Source: DASWHX01 sp036397995 (GTDB lineage Bacteria; Bacteroidota; Bacteroidia; Cytophagales; Cyclobacteriaceae). From it: a stretch of DNA of 25,761 nt. Positions 7,065 to 15,202 of the stretch are shown in pieces. The translations under genes were made by a program, and so were the position numbers. The stretch's first letter is position 1. Every line of letters starts with the position of its first letter. Where the stretch lies: assembly GCA_036397995.1 (NCBI GenBank), contig DASWHX010000112.1, positions 1 through 25,761 of the forward strand. The letters run 5' to 3'. Below the pieces are notes generated by a model that was not told where the DNA came from, did not search any database, and saw nothing but the letters and a program-made list of their open reading frames with translations.

Positions 7065-8085
7065 TGTAATTTCGTGTTATCGTTAATATATCATCACCCA
7101 GTACAGCTTGTACATGGCCCCTCCGATTCAATTCCGGAGCTTTAATTCCACTCTTAAATACAGCGGGCGAAGTAAACACCCTTGCTTCATCCCATAAATT
7201 AGCATCAATAAAGTTTTTTAAGGTGGTTGCTCCGCCTTCTACTATTAGTGATTGTACATTATTTTCAAAGAGATATCGCAATGTTTCCTTCAGCATCGTT
7301 GATTTACCGAATTTTATCCACGCAAGGTTCATATCCATTCCGGTGCGGAAAGAATTAAAGATCCATGTTTTGGATTCTCCGTTTAACAAGTTTGCTTCTG
7401 AATGAAGTTTAGGGTTTCCCAGCACTACACGGATAGGGTTTTTACCCGTCCAATTTCTTGCAGTTAGTTTCGGATTGTCTATCTCTGCGGTTATAGCTCC
7501 AACTAAAATGGCATCTTCTTCAGTGCGCCATTTGTGTGTTAATTTCCTAGAGATCTCATTGCTTATCCATTTCGAATCACCGTTCTCCTTTGCTATAAAT
7601 CCGTTAATTGTTTGAGCCCATTTCAGAATTATATAAGGTCTCTTCTCTAAATGAAAAGTGACAAACCTGCGGTTCATTTCCTCAGCCTGTTCTTCCATGT
7701 ACCCCAACTTTACTTTGATTCCGCTACTTTCAAGTTGACGGATTCCCGTACCATTCACCAGCACGTTCGGATCTTTCAATCCAATAATTACCTCTTTCAC
7801 TCCTGACTCTATTAATACATTAGTACAGGGTGGAGTTTTCCCGATATGAGAACAGGGCTCAAGGGTTACATAGACTTTGCTTCGATTCAATATCTTTTTG
7901 TCTTTCATGCTTTCAATTGCATTAACTTCAGCATGAGGTCCGCCAAAGTATTCATGCCAACCCTCTCCAACTACTTCACCCTTATGGGCTATAACGCACC
8001 CAACCATAGGATTAGGACTCACTTTACCGAGTCCCCGTAAGGCTAGATCCATAGCCCGTTCCATAAATTTTCTTTCCGCTTCCAA
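7057..8085 (-). CDS. ribD: Bifunctional riboflavin biosynthesis deaminase/reductase
   Basis: Catalyses the second and third steps of riboflavin synthesis: deamination of the diaminopyrimidine, then reduction of the ribosyl side chain. The N-terminal deaminase domain (about 1-145) has the zinc ligands H51-A-E53 and C78...C87 ('LEPCSHIGKTPPC'), with 'KVSPNPMVGCVI' before them. The C-terminal RibD_C reductase (about 150-340) includes 'RPYIILKWAQTINGFIA' and 'SLIVEGGATTLKNFI'. The total is 342 residues. The frame starts with a TTG at 8085, giving MEAERKFMERAMDLALRGLG, which aligns with typical RibD N-termini; the alternative ATG at 8064 would cut part of helix 1. The gene is divergent from prmC across a gap of about 36 bases. 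Other rib genes are not in the window. Confidence 0.94.
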   Translation of the reverse strand: MEAERKFMERAMDLALRGLGKVSPNPMVGCVIAHKGEVVGEGWHEYFGGPHAEVNAIESMKDKKILNRSKVYVTLEPCSHIGKTPPCTNVLIESGVKEVIIGLKDPNVLVNGTGIRQLESSGIKVKLGYMEEQAEEMNRRFVTFHLEKRPYIILKWAQTINGFIAKENGDSKWISNEISRKLTHKWRTEEDAILVGAITAEIDNPKLTARNWTGKNPIRVVLGNPKLHSEANLLNGESKTWIFNSFRTGMDMNLAWIKFGKSTMLKETLRYLFENNVQSLIVEGGATTLKNFIDANLWDEARVFTSPAVFKSGIKAPELNRRGHVQAVLGDDILTITRNYNG

Positions 8086-8121
8086 TGCTTCAAAATTACG
8101 TTAATTTTGATGATAGCATTT

Positions 8122-8964
8122 ATGCCATCCATCAAAGAAATCAGGAATAATATTTTTGACGAGCTTAGCCCTAAACTTGGGGTTGAGGAAAGTACAGCTT
8201 TGATATTTATTCTCCTTGAATTTGTCTTGAAAAAAGAAAAAGTTTTTCTCCTCGCCAATCCGGAGGTTGAAATCGCACCAGATGAATTGATATTTTTAGA
8301 AAATGCGGTTGTGAGATTGATTAATCATGAACCCATTCAATATATCCTTGAAGAAGCTGTTTTTTTGGGGAGGCGGTTTTATGTGAATCCTTCTGTGTTG
8401 ATCCCCAGACCTGAAACAGAAGAATTGGTTCTACTGGCCTTAAAAAATTGCAAGGGTGGAGAAAGAATTTTGGATATTGGATCAGGGAGTGGGGTAATAG
8501 GAATCTCATTAGCCCTGGAAATTGAAGCCAGCCAGGTTTATTGCCTGGACAATGATGCAGCATCATTACAGGTAGCGAAAAGGAATTCTATGAATCATAA
8601 GGTGCAGATTCAGCTTATACACTCGGATTTTTTAAATGAAATTCCGGAAATAAACCATTTTGATATTATTGTAAGTAATCCGCCTTATATCGCCGAATCA
8701 GAAAAATCATTGATGCAGAAAAATGTTCTCAATTATGAACCCCGGAAAGCATTGTTTGTGCCGGATAATAATCCGTTGGTTTTCTATTCCAGGATAGCAG
8801 CTTTAAGAAAGAAGTTATTAAGTCCGAAAGGCAAGATTTTTGTTGAGATAAATGAAGCCTTCGGGCTACAAATTGAGGAAATATTTTACGAAGCTGGTTC
8901 CCTTCACGTGCAAATCTTCAAGGATATAAATGGTAAAGACAGACTTGTCTATGCCCGGTTTTGA
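8122..8964 (+). CDS. prmC: Peptide chain release factor N(5)-glutamine methyltransferase
   Basis: PrmC methylates the GGQ glutamine of release factors RF1 and RF2 using S-adenosylmethionine. The N-terminal helical domain (about residues 1-90) recognises the release factor, and ends with 'PIQYILEEAVFLGRRFYVNPSVLIPRPETEELV', a strong family signature. The Rossmann methyltransferase domain has 'ILDIGSGSGVIGISLAL' (motif I) and the diagnostic NPPY in 'IIVSNPPYIAESEK', followed by 'YEPRKALFVP'. I chose the ATG at 8122 (MPSIKEIRNN, 280 residues); the ATG at 8110, four codons upstream, is also possible. The divergent ribD start is close by, so both genes share a very short promoter region. The M1 peptidase follows after 82 bases. 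Confidence 0.94.
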   Translation: MPSIKEIRNNIFDELSPKLGVEESTALIFILLEFVLKKEKVFLLANPEVEIAPDELIFLENAVVRLINHEPIQYILEEAVFLGRRFYVNPSVLIPRPETEELVLLALKNCKGGERILDIGSGSGVIGISLALEIEASQVYCLDNDAASLQVAKRNSMNHKVQIQLIHSDFLNEIPEINHFDIIVSNPPYIAESEKSLMQKNVLNYEPRKALFVPDNNPLVFYSRIAALRKKLLSPKGKIFVEINEAFGLQIEEIFYEAGSLHVQIFKDINGKDRLVYARF

Positions 8965-8995
8965 ATAATTCTTATGACTCAAGCAAAAAAACCGG

Positions 8996-9025
8996 TTGAA
9001 TTATCGGAAACCTTACTTACTTTAT
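8996..9025 (+). promoter_or_regulatory. Candidate promoter for the M1 peptidase gene
   Basis: TTG at 8996-8998, a 19-base spacer, then TACTTTAT at 9018-9025 gives a Bacteroidota-type arrangement (TTG / TAnnTTTG), with the -7 box matching at six of its eight positions, counting the free ones. The predicted start would be about 15 bases before the ATG at 9047. Confidence 0.4.
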
Positions 9026-9046
9026 ATCGAAATTTAATTTTATAGG

Positions 9047-10693
9047 ATGAAAGTCTCCTGGAAGTATATCTCAATTATAGTTTTCGCTTCTTATTCTGCA
9101 CCGGGCTATTCACAAACTCAACCACCCGTGTTCACTCATCAGGACAGCCTGAGAGGCTCCATAACCCCTGAGCGTGCCTGGTGGGACCTCACTTATTATC
9201 ACCTAAACATTAGTGTTAACCCAGGTGATAGTTCAATTACCGGTTTCAACACTATCCAGTACAGGGTGGTGGGGAGTCAAGGTGAAATGCAAATTGACTT
9301 GCAGCCACCCCTCCGGATAAATAAAGTCACTCAAAACGGAAAGATCCTGGTCTTTCGTCAGGATGGAAACGCATGGTTTGTCAGGCTTGCCGAGTCCCAT
9401 GAGCCAGAAAGCATTAAAGAGGTAGTTATTTTTTATAGCGGCAAGCCACAGATAGCAGCCAGGCCGCCATGGGATGGCGGATTTACATGGTCTGAAGATG
9501 AAAATGGAAACTCTTTTATCGCTACGTCCTGCCAGGGTGATGGAGCCAGTTTGTGGTGGCCCTGCAAAGATCATATGTATGATGAACCAGACAGTATGCT
9601 CATAAGTGTTACGGTTCCGCAAGATTTGATGAATGTATCCAATGGGAGATTGAGGAAAATTGATACCAACCGAAAACAAAAAACAAAAACCTATCATTGG
9701 TTTGTTTCAAGTCCAATAAATAATTATGGAGTAAATGTAAATATTGCCGACTATGTTCACTTTTCAGAAACGTACGCCGGAGAGAAGGGCGACCTTGATT
9801 GTGACTATTATGTGTTGCGAAACAATCTTGCTAAAGCAAGAGAGCAGTTCAAGGATGCTGCAAGAACCCTGGAAGCTTTTGAGTATTGGTTTGGTCCTTA
9901 TCCATTTTATGAGGATTCATATAAGTTAGTAGAAGTACCTTATCTGGGAATGGAGCATCAAAGTTCCGTTACGTATGGCAATAAGTATGTCAATGGCTAC
10001 CTGGGCAGAGATCTCTCCGGAACAGGCTGGGGATTAAAATTTGATTTCATTATCATCCATGAAACTGCCCATGAATGGTTCGCTAACAATATTACGTATA
10101 AGGATATTGCAGACATGTGGATTCATGAATCTTTTGCAGCTTACTCAGAAAGTTTGTATGTACAGTATCATTTTGGTAAGGACGCCGGATATGAATATAT
10201 ACGAGGAACAAGAAGAAATATTCGCAATGACAAACCAATTATCGGGCATTACGATGTAAATAATAGCGGTTCCGGGGATATGTACAGCAAGGGAGCTAAT
10301 ATGCTGCATACTTTGGCCCAGGTTATTAATGATGATGAAAAATGGCGTAGTATTCTTCGGGGCTTGAATGAAGAGTTCTATCATCGAACAGTAACTACAA
10401 ATCAGATAGAAAACTTTATAAGTGAAAAATCAGGCCGTAACCTGGATGCGTTTTTCAATCAATATCTCCGCACCGCAATGATTCCTGTATTTGAATTCAC
10501 CCAGGTTGATGATAATCTGTTATACCGATGGACCAATGTGGTGGACGGATTCAATATTCCACTAAGAATTTTTATTAATGGTGAAGAGAGCTGGTTGCAG
10601 CCCACTAACCGATGGAATTCCATTAACGGGCTAGAGCCTGATTCCCAGGTTCTGATTGATTCAAATTTTTATGTGGCCACTTTAAATTATTAA
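9047..10693 (+). CDS. M1-family zinc aminopeptidase, exported
   Basis: A 548-residue secreted or periplasmic metallopeptidase. It starts with a signal peptide (MKVSWKYISIIVFASYSAPG, cleavage near YSQ), then the beta-rich N-terminal domain of M1 enzymes. The substrate-binding loop GMEHQ (301-305) stands where classic M1 enzymes have GxMEN. The zinc site is complete: H338-E-x-x-H342 in 'HETAHEWF' and E361 in 'WIHESFAAYSE'. A general acid Tyr is probably in the 'GSGDMYSKGANMLHTLAQVI' region. The protein stops shortly after the catalytic and small helical domains, so it lacks the large C-terminal domain of PepN; Bacteroidota often have this shorter form. The stop codon overlaps the convergent TonB receptor gene. 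It probably degrades peptides; precise specificity unknown. Confidence 0.92.
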   Translation: MKVSWKYISIIVFASYSAPGYSQTQPPVFTHQDSLRGSITPERAWWDLTYYHLNISVNPGDSSITGFNTIQYRVVGSQGEMQIDLQPPLRINKVTQNGKILVFRQDGNAWFVRLAESHEPESIKEVVIFYSGKPQIAARPPWDGGFTWSEDENGNSFIATSCQGDGASLWWPCKDHMYDEPDSMLISVTVPQDLMNVSNGRLRKIDTNRKQKTKTYHWFVSSPINNYGVNVNIADYVHFSETYAGEKGDLDCDYYVLRNNLAKAREQFKDAARTLEAFEYWFGPYPFYEDSYKLVEVPYLGMEHQSSVTYGNKYVNGYLGRDLSGTGWGLKFDFIIIHETAHEWFANNITYKDIADMWIHESFAAYSESLYVQYHFGKDAGYEYIRGTRRNIRNDKPIIGHYDVNNSGSGDMYSKGANMLHTLAQVINDDEKWRSILRGLNEEFYHRTVTTNQIENFISEKSGRNLDAFFNQYLRTAMIPVFEFTQVDDNLLYRWTNVVDGFNIPLRIFINGEESWLQPTNRWNSINGLEPDSQVLIDSNFYVATLNY

Positions 10694-13110
10694 AAAGTCA
10701 GGGAAACTCCCCCAAGGAAATTGAACCCTGCCTGGGGATAGTAAAAGTTATAGTTATCCTGAAAAACCGAGCTTCCATCATCAAAAAATATAAAGTAAGA
10801 GTACCCGTTAGGTTCATACCTCACATTAAACAAATTATTTAACAGTAAACTGATTCTTATTTTTCTGAAAATCGAATTTGAAAAATTGCGGGTAAACGAC
10901 ATGTTAAGATTATTGAGAAGAAAAGCATCCAACTTCCTGTTGTTGTTAGATTTATTATCCAAAAATTGCTCAGCAACATACTTTCCATTAAAGGAAAATT
11001 CCAGTCCGGAAAGAGGAATGCAGGTAATTTGGCCAAAGGCCACCCAGGATGGTGACAGAATGATGTCGGTATCAGCATAAGTAATAACTGAATCTCTCAG
11101 ATAATTGAATACGGGATCAAAAATAGGAGCGGTTTCTTCAAATTCTTTAATCTTATTAACACTGTACGCCGCGTTTCCGCTAAACTCTAATTTGTCCAGC
11201 GGACTCCAGGTGAATGATAACTCCGCGCCTGTTCTGTGGCTTTGATCCACATTTATTCGAATGGGTGTGCCAACATCATTCAATTCTCCCGTTAAAACCA
11301 ATTGATTTTCATATTGCATACTATATAAGTTGATTTCAGATTTCAAGGAGGAAGCCGAGTAGCGGAACCCCGCTTCAAAATCATTTAGAGTTTCGTGTTT
11401 TGGTCCTGCTCCATCCTGTGAATCGATAAAATCATTTCGGTCCGGCTCCCGGTTTGCCCGGCCATAACTGGCATAGGCCAGCGTGTTTGAATTGATTCTA
11501 AAAGAAACTCCAATCTTGGGGTTGAAAAAATCAAACTGCTTATCTGTATTCAAAATCCTTTGGTCATTATCTATTCCGTTTACTTCATAAGAGACATTCC
11601 TGAATTGAATATCACCAAAAACAAACAACTGTGATGAGATATTGATCTCCGGCTTCAGATACAAATTTAGTTCTGTCTTCCTGCCGGTGTTATCGTAATA
11701 ATGATCTGAATTTGTTGAGTTCCCCGCAAATTGAGCCCAGATAATCTCCCCAAAGTGATCACCATCGTAGATATTTGCCGACCCGCCAAATGATACCTTG
11801 AAAGTTGATCCCGGAGCATATATGGCACTGAATGTTGTACCGTAAAAATCATTATCCAGCCACCTTCGTCGAATCAAATCAGACGATGAAATTACTTGTG
11901 TACCAATCACAATGTCATTAAATCCATAGTCGGCAAAGTCATCATCCACCCTGTATTGTTCAAAGAATCCTTTTCCTTTTGTATAGTGCAAAGAAAGAGC
12001 CAGAGCAAGATTTGAAATTGCTGAGTAATTGTAATGAAGCTGATAGTGATTCTGGTTATAATCATCAACCTGATTATCATAAAAAGAATTTGGTCCGATC
12101 TGTCCTGTTGCATTAAAAGTTCTGTCTGTTTGCAAATTAAAATCGCTCACCCCATCCCATGCCTGATAGGTAACTTCTTTTCCTGAAAAAATATTCAGTT
12201 TAATGTTGTTTTTAATGCCTGAATATGTTCCGGAAACAAAATAGGATTTGAGTAGTGATGAAGCTCTTTCGATGTAACCATCACTTGCTATCTCACTTAA
12301 CCTGATATTCAAATTGAGTTTTTCTTTAATCAAACCAGTACTCGCAACCAGGGTATGTTTTCTTGTATTGAAAGAACCAAATGAATTATCAATTTGAACA
12401 AGCGGTTCCACGGAGTCTAATCCAGTTTCTATGTTAATGGATGCTCCAAAAGCACCTGAACCATTAGTAGAAGTACCCACCCCCCGCTGAATCTGCACGG
12501 ATTGCACCGACGAAGCAAAATCAGGTAAGTCTACCCAGAATACCCCCTGTGATTCACTGTCATTCAATGGAATTCCGTTGATTGTGACATTTACGCGGGA
12601 GGGATCACTTCCCCGGATGCGCAACCCGGAATAACCAATTCCGGCTCCGGCATCTGAAAATGAAACAACACCAGGAGTATTATCAAGCAAGTAAGGAAAG
12701 TCTTGCCCAAGATTATTTTTTGATAACTTTTCCTTATCCAGAGTGGTGTAGGCGGTGGCAGAATTTTCTCCAACCCGGGTTGCCTCAACAACAAAGCCTT
12801 CAATTCGAAGAGCTCTGGGTTTAAGCAATATATTCAAGTTTATATTCCGGGTTAATTCAATTTCCTCTTCAAAATCCTGGTAACCTATAAACGAAACGAT
12901 TATTAGATATTTCCCTTGTTTAAGATTGATTATTTCAAAGTTTCCATCACTACCTGATGAAGCACCTTTTGAATTTTCGCGGAGGACAATGTTTGCCCCA
13001 ACCAGGGGTTCTTCAGTTTCCGCGTCAATGATTTTTCCGGCAATTGAAAATTGCCCATAGGCTGGTATGACCATCATCGTGAGGGTCATCCAAAGGATAA
13101 CAGATTTCAT
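10690..13110 (-). CDS. TonB-dependent outer-membrane receptor, probably for thiamine
   Basis: An 806-residue outer-membrane active transporter. In order: signal peptide (MKSVILWMTLTMMVIPAYGQ), a carboxypeptidase-regulatory-like beta domain (about 22-97, 'IAGKIIDAETEEPLVGANIV'), the plug (about 110-225, with 'GYSGLRIRGSDPSRVNVTIN', 'VQIQRGVGTSTNGSGAFGAS'), and a long beta-barrel ending in the usual aromatic residue ('GGVSLTF'). By sequence alone it looks like a siderophore/vitamin receptor. The decisive context is the TPP riboswitch directly in front of it: receptors under THI-box control in Bacteroidota are regarded as thiamine (or precursor) importers. The PnuT-like transporter and kinase genes lie upstream on the same strand. 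No SusD partner is nearby, so a polysaccharide role is unlikely. Thiamine as substrate is inferred. Confidence 0.9.
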   Translation of the reverse strand: MKSVILWMTLTMMVIPAYGQFSIAGKIIDAETEEPLVGANIVLRENSKGASSGSDGNFEIINLKQGKYLIIVSFIGYQDFEEEIELTRNINLNILLKPRALRIEGFVVEATRVGENSATAYTTLDKEKLSKNNLGQDFPYLLDNTPGVVSFSDAGAGIGYSGLRIRGSDPSRVNVTINGIPLNDSESQGVFWVDLPDFASSVQSVQIQRGVGTSTNGSGAFGASINIETGLDSVEPLVQIDNSFGSFNTRKHTLVASTGLIKEKLNLNIRLSEIASDGYIERASSLLKSYFVSGTYSGIKNNIKLNIFSGKEVTYQAWDGVSDFNLQTDRTFNATGQIGPNSFYDNQVDDYNQNHYQLHYNYSAISNLALALSLHYTKGKGFFEQYRVDDDFADYGFNDIVIGTQVISSSDLIRRRWLDNDFYGTTFSAIYAPGSTFKVSFGGSANIYDGDHFGEIIWAQFAGNSTNSDHYYDNTGRKTELNLYLKPEINISSQLFVFGDIQFRNVSYEVNGIDNDQRILNTDKQFDFFNPKIGVSFRINSNTLAYASYGRANREPDRNDFIDSQDGAGPKHETLNDFEAGFRYSASSLKSEINLYSMQYENQLVLTGELNDVGTPIRINVDQSHRTGAELSFTWSPLDKLEFSGNAAYSVNKIKEFEETAPIFDPVFNYLRDSVITYADTDIILSPSWVAFGQITCIPLSGLEFSFNGKYVAEQFLDNKSNNNRKLDAFLLNNLNMSFTRNFSNSIFRKIRISLLLNNLFNVRYEPNGYSYFIFFDDGSSVFQDNYNFYYPQAGFNFLGGVSLTF

Positions 13111-13160
13111 AATATTTCATTTTTGGTTAACACCCGAGGTTGGGGAATCCTCATTTGTTT

Positions 13161-13245
13161 ACCATACTCCCTTCGCCTGCATTACCAGGATCAGGTATTT
13201 TGGGTATGATCTCAGCCCGGTTTTAGGGCACCCCCGCATCACAAA
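13161..13245 (-). promoter_or_regulatory. TPP riboswitch (THI element)
   Basis: On the minus strand the sequence reads GGGGGTGCCC, then GGGCTGAGATCATACCC, ACCTGATC, GGTAATGCAGGCGAAGGGA. These are the conserved blocks of the thiamine pyrophosphate aptamer in the right order and spacing, including CTGAGA, the ACCTGATC pyrophosphate-side block and the GCGAAGGGA end. The short P1 stem can form from AUGC (near 13236-13239) and GUAU (13164-13167). The aptamer begins about 20 bases after the stop of the NadR-like gene and ends about 50 bases before the TonB receptor ATG. No T-rich terminator follows, so control of translation (or by Rho) seems likelier than intrinsic termination. Confidence 0.93.
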
Positions 13246-13260
13246 GGTAAAAAGGAAGAG

Positions 13261-13806
13261 TCAAAGCAACAAAGAATCGATGGCTTCTATTGCGCGTTTC
13301 TTCCGTTCATAAAACTCTCCACTGATTTCCACGTATGGGAGATTTCGTGCGATTAATTCGTTTTTATAGGCGGTATAAAAAAAATCACGTAAGTGAGGAT
13401 GTTCACGCTGGGGATCGTCAGACCACGGAACATCGACAGAGGTAAGCAAATACAAATCGTAGGTACGCTTGTTGATTAGCTTCAGGATTTCCGGATTACA
13501 TGCACCGTATTTATACTCGCTCCAGATTTTCAACACAATTAAATTAGTGTCACAAATCAGAATCCTTTTTGCTTTTGATTCAAGGTTTACTTCGGAAGCA
13601 ATTTGACCTTTCGCTATATCAAGAAGATCCTTCTCCACATATTCTCTGTTCAGACGATCTATGAATTCCCGGGCATATTCGGGTACCCAGATAGTTTCAT
13701 AGTGTGTTGCCAGGGATGCCGCCAGTGTACTTTTCCCGGTTGATTCAGGACCAATAACAACTACTCGCCTGGCTTTAGATGTTCCGAAATCATGATCTTT
13801 CTCCAT
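13261..13806 (-). CDS. NadR-like P-loop kinase (ribosylnicotinamide-kinase type)
   Basis: A 181-residue soluble ATPase of the AAA_28/NadR-kinase type. It has a Walker A loop 'IGPESTGKSTLAASLA' (about 19-29), the family motif 'WVPEYAREFIDRL' (42-47 core) and 'ILICDTNLIVLKIWSEYKYG', as in the C-terminal kinase domain of NadR. There is no NMN-adenylyltransferase domain and no helix-turn-helix. The NadR domain phosphorylates nicotinamide riboside. Here the gene follows a PnuC/PnuT-type transporter with a 46-base overlap and precedes a TPP-riboswitch-controlled receptor. The substrate could therefore be either nicotinamide riboside or thiamine, in both cases trapping an imported vitamin by phosphorylation. 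The start ATG at 13806 puts 18 residues before the P-loop, which is normal. Fold assignment is firm; substrate is open. Confidence 0.82.
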   Translation of the reverse strand: MEKDHDFGTSKARRVVVIGPESTGKSTLAASLATHYETIWVPEYAREFIDRLNREYVEKDLLDIAKGQIASEVNLESKAKRILICDTNLIVLKIWSEYKYGACNPEILKLINKRTYDLYLLTSVDVPWSDDPQREHPHLRDFFYTAYKNELIARNLPYVEISGEFYERKKRAIEAIDSLLL

Positions 13807-14387
13807 GATAAATAACCTGCTACTGCCATTCCAATATAAATTAAATAGAGGGCGGTATAGAAATAGATTTCCTTATAAATATAAATCCCCGATGAAAGTA
13901 TGTTGACAATAAGCCAAAAATGCCAATTTTCAAGCTTTTTGCGGGCAGTCAGCCACATGCCAATCACGCTCAGTACTGTTGTGGTGCTGTCCCAGTAGGG
14001 TACCGATGCATCAGTTTGTGAGAGGAGACCTCCCATAATTACTATGGAAATAGCTGACCCAATTGTCAGCCAAAGCCACCAACTTCTTTTGATTTGAGTT
14101 ATTGGCAATTTATCAGACTCTTCCGTTTTTTTGGCACCTGCAACCCAATAATACCAGCCATATATGTTCAACACCAGGTAGAATACATGAAGACCGAAGT
14201 CCGCATATAGTTTAGCTTTCCAAAACACCACAAAGGAAATAAATACATAGATGATTCCTGAAGGCCAGGTCCAAAGATTATTCTTAATGAGAAACCATAC
14301 TGCCAATAGACCGAAGACCAAGCCACCAAACTCCAGCAGGTCAATTCTGGTAGCGTAATCAATGATTTCCTTTAGAATTTCATTCAT
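13761..14387 (-). CDS. PnuC/PnuT-family vitamin transporter
   Basis: A 208-residue inner-membrane protein with about seven hydrophobic segments, of the PnuC family (SWEET-like fold, facilitated diffusion of riboside or thiamine). Typical motifs are 'LAVWFLIKNNLWTWPSGIIY', 'LNIYGWYYW' and 'VIGMWLTARKKLENWHFWLIVN', followed by 'GIYIYKEIYFYTALYLIYIG' and 'GYLSWRK'. The family includes PnuC (nicotinamide riboside) and PnuT (thiamine). Sequence reading alone does not separate these, but the TPP riboswitch and TonB receptor downstream favour PnuT. The gene overlaps the NadR-like kinase gene, which would capture the imported compound. Its ATG lies only 18 bases after a strong terminator of the gene upstream, leaving little room for its own promoter. 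No riboswitch is seen in front of it. Confidence 0.85.
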   Translation of the reverse strand: MNEILKEIIDYATRIDLLEFGGLVFGLLAVWFLIKNNLWTWPSGIIYVFISFVVFWKAKLYADFGLHVFYLVLNIYGWYYWVAGAKKTEESDKLPITQIKRSWWLWLTIGSAISIVIMGGLLSQTDASVPYWDSTTTVLSVIGMWLTARKKLENWHFWLIVNILSSGIYIYKEIYFYTALYLIYIGMAVAGYLSWRKIMISEHLKPGE

Positions 14388-14405
14388 GAAAGAGTATTAA
14401 GGAGC

Positions 14406-14433
14406 AAAAAAAAAGCCGCGCTTCTGCGCGGCT
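14406..14433 (-). terminator. Rho-independent terminator
   Basis: On the minus strand an eight-base-pair perfect stem, AGCCGCGC / GCGCGGCT, with a four-base loop (AGAA) is followed directly by nine T residues. It lies 22 bases after the stop codon of the zinc-ribbon membrane protein gene. Its T-run ends only 18 bases before the pnuT-like start codon. It is the clearest intrinsic terminator in the window. Confidence 0.9.
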
Positions 14434-14455
14434 CATCAAAATCTTAATTCTTTAC

Positions 14456-15202
14456 CTATGTTGTACTCTTAGCAGCAAGTTTCTTAGTGATAATAGTCTT
14501 GCGTTCCTTGTGGCTGCAATAAGAACACTGATAGTAATTCAGCAGTTCACCTTCGGTTTCCAGGGTTGGAGATTTTATAACCTCCTCATTCACAACACGC
14601 AGGGTACGATATCCACATGAAGGACACTCAATGGCCAGGGAAGCACCATCATACTTTTCAATTATTGTAAACCCGGTAGATTCATCAAGCCAGACATCGT
14701 AATCGACGTGGTGAGATGCTTCCTCTTCTATCATCTTGGCGTCAAGATAGTCATCTTCAACCTCCTCACTCAGCAATGTCATCTCTTTACCATTGTTTGG
14801 ATTAATTCTTGGGATGTGACGGAGTTTGTTGAGTTTCTTTTGTACCTGAAAAGGATAATAAACCTTTATAAGACTATTAAATATCAAAGCAAAAATGGTT
14901 GTGAAACTGGCAGTAACAAACAATCTGACAAAAAACCATATAACTTCCTGCCGAACAGTCTCATCAAAAATTGTGTTTAGATAAAGCCCGCCTGAAATGG
15001 TGAGGAGCAGCATAGACCTCCAAAAAAGTTTTATTTCACTTTCGTTGATGTAATCATACTTAACCTTAGGGTTGCTGAGCCTCAATACATTAATGAAATA
15101 GTATAGCGAAGTCAATATTGATCCCGCTAGAAAAATGTAAGATAAGATTACAATGATGTTATCCCATCCAACTAAGAAATTCTGATAAGTTTCGTTATAC
15201 AT
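14456..15202 (-). CDS. Membrane protein with C-terminal zinc ribbon, unknown function
   Basis: I do not recognise a named family for this 248-residue protein. The N-terminal half has three hydrophobic segments (about 15-40, 62-79 and 86-112). An acidic linker follows ('LLSEEVEDDYLDAKMIEEEA', about 143-162). The C-terminal domain contains a four-cysteine zinc ribbon, C193-P-S-C196 ('ECPSCGYRTLRV') and C226-S-Y-C229 ('YYQCSYCSHKERK'). A basic tail (KKLAAKS) follows. The layout suggests a membrane anchor presenting a cytoplasmic metal-binding domain that could bind nucleic acid or protein; that is inference. It is a single-gene unit: a strong terminator follows, and about 217 bases without genes separate it from the RlpA gene upstream. 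Confidence 0.75.
   Translation of the reverse strand: MYNETYQNFLVGWDNIIVILSYIFLAGSILTSLYYFINVLRLSNPKVKYDYINESEIKLFWRSMLLLTISGGLYLNTIFDETVRQEVIWFFVRLFVTASFTTIFALIFNSLIKVYYPFQVQKKLNKLRHIPRINPNNGKEMTLLSEEVEDDYLDAKMIEEEASHHVDYDVWLDESTGFTIIEKYDGASLAIECPSCGYRTLRVVNEEVIKSPTLETEGELLNYYQCSYCSHKERKTIITKKLAAKSTT

Noticed and set aside
10857..12803. Several 60-80 codon frames within the TonB receptor gene
   Set aside because: They are shifted or opposite readings of a clear 806-codon gene and have no recognisable domains.
14388..14455. A TPP riboswitch in front of the PnuT-like gene
   Set aside because: The short gap holds a terminator hairpin only; none of the conserved THI blocks is present.
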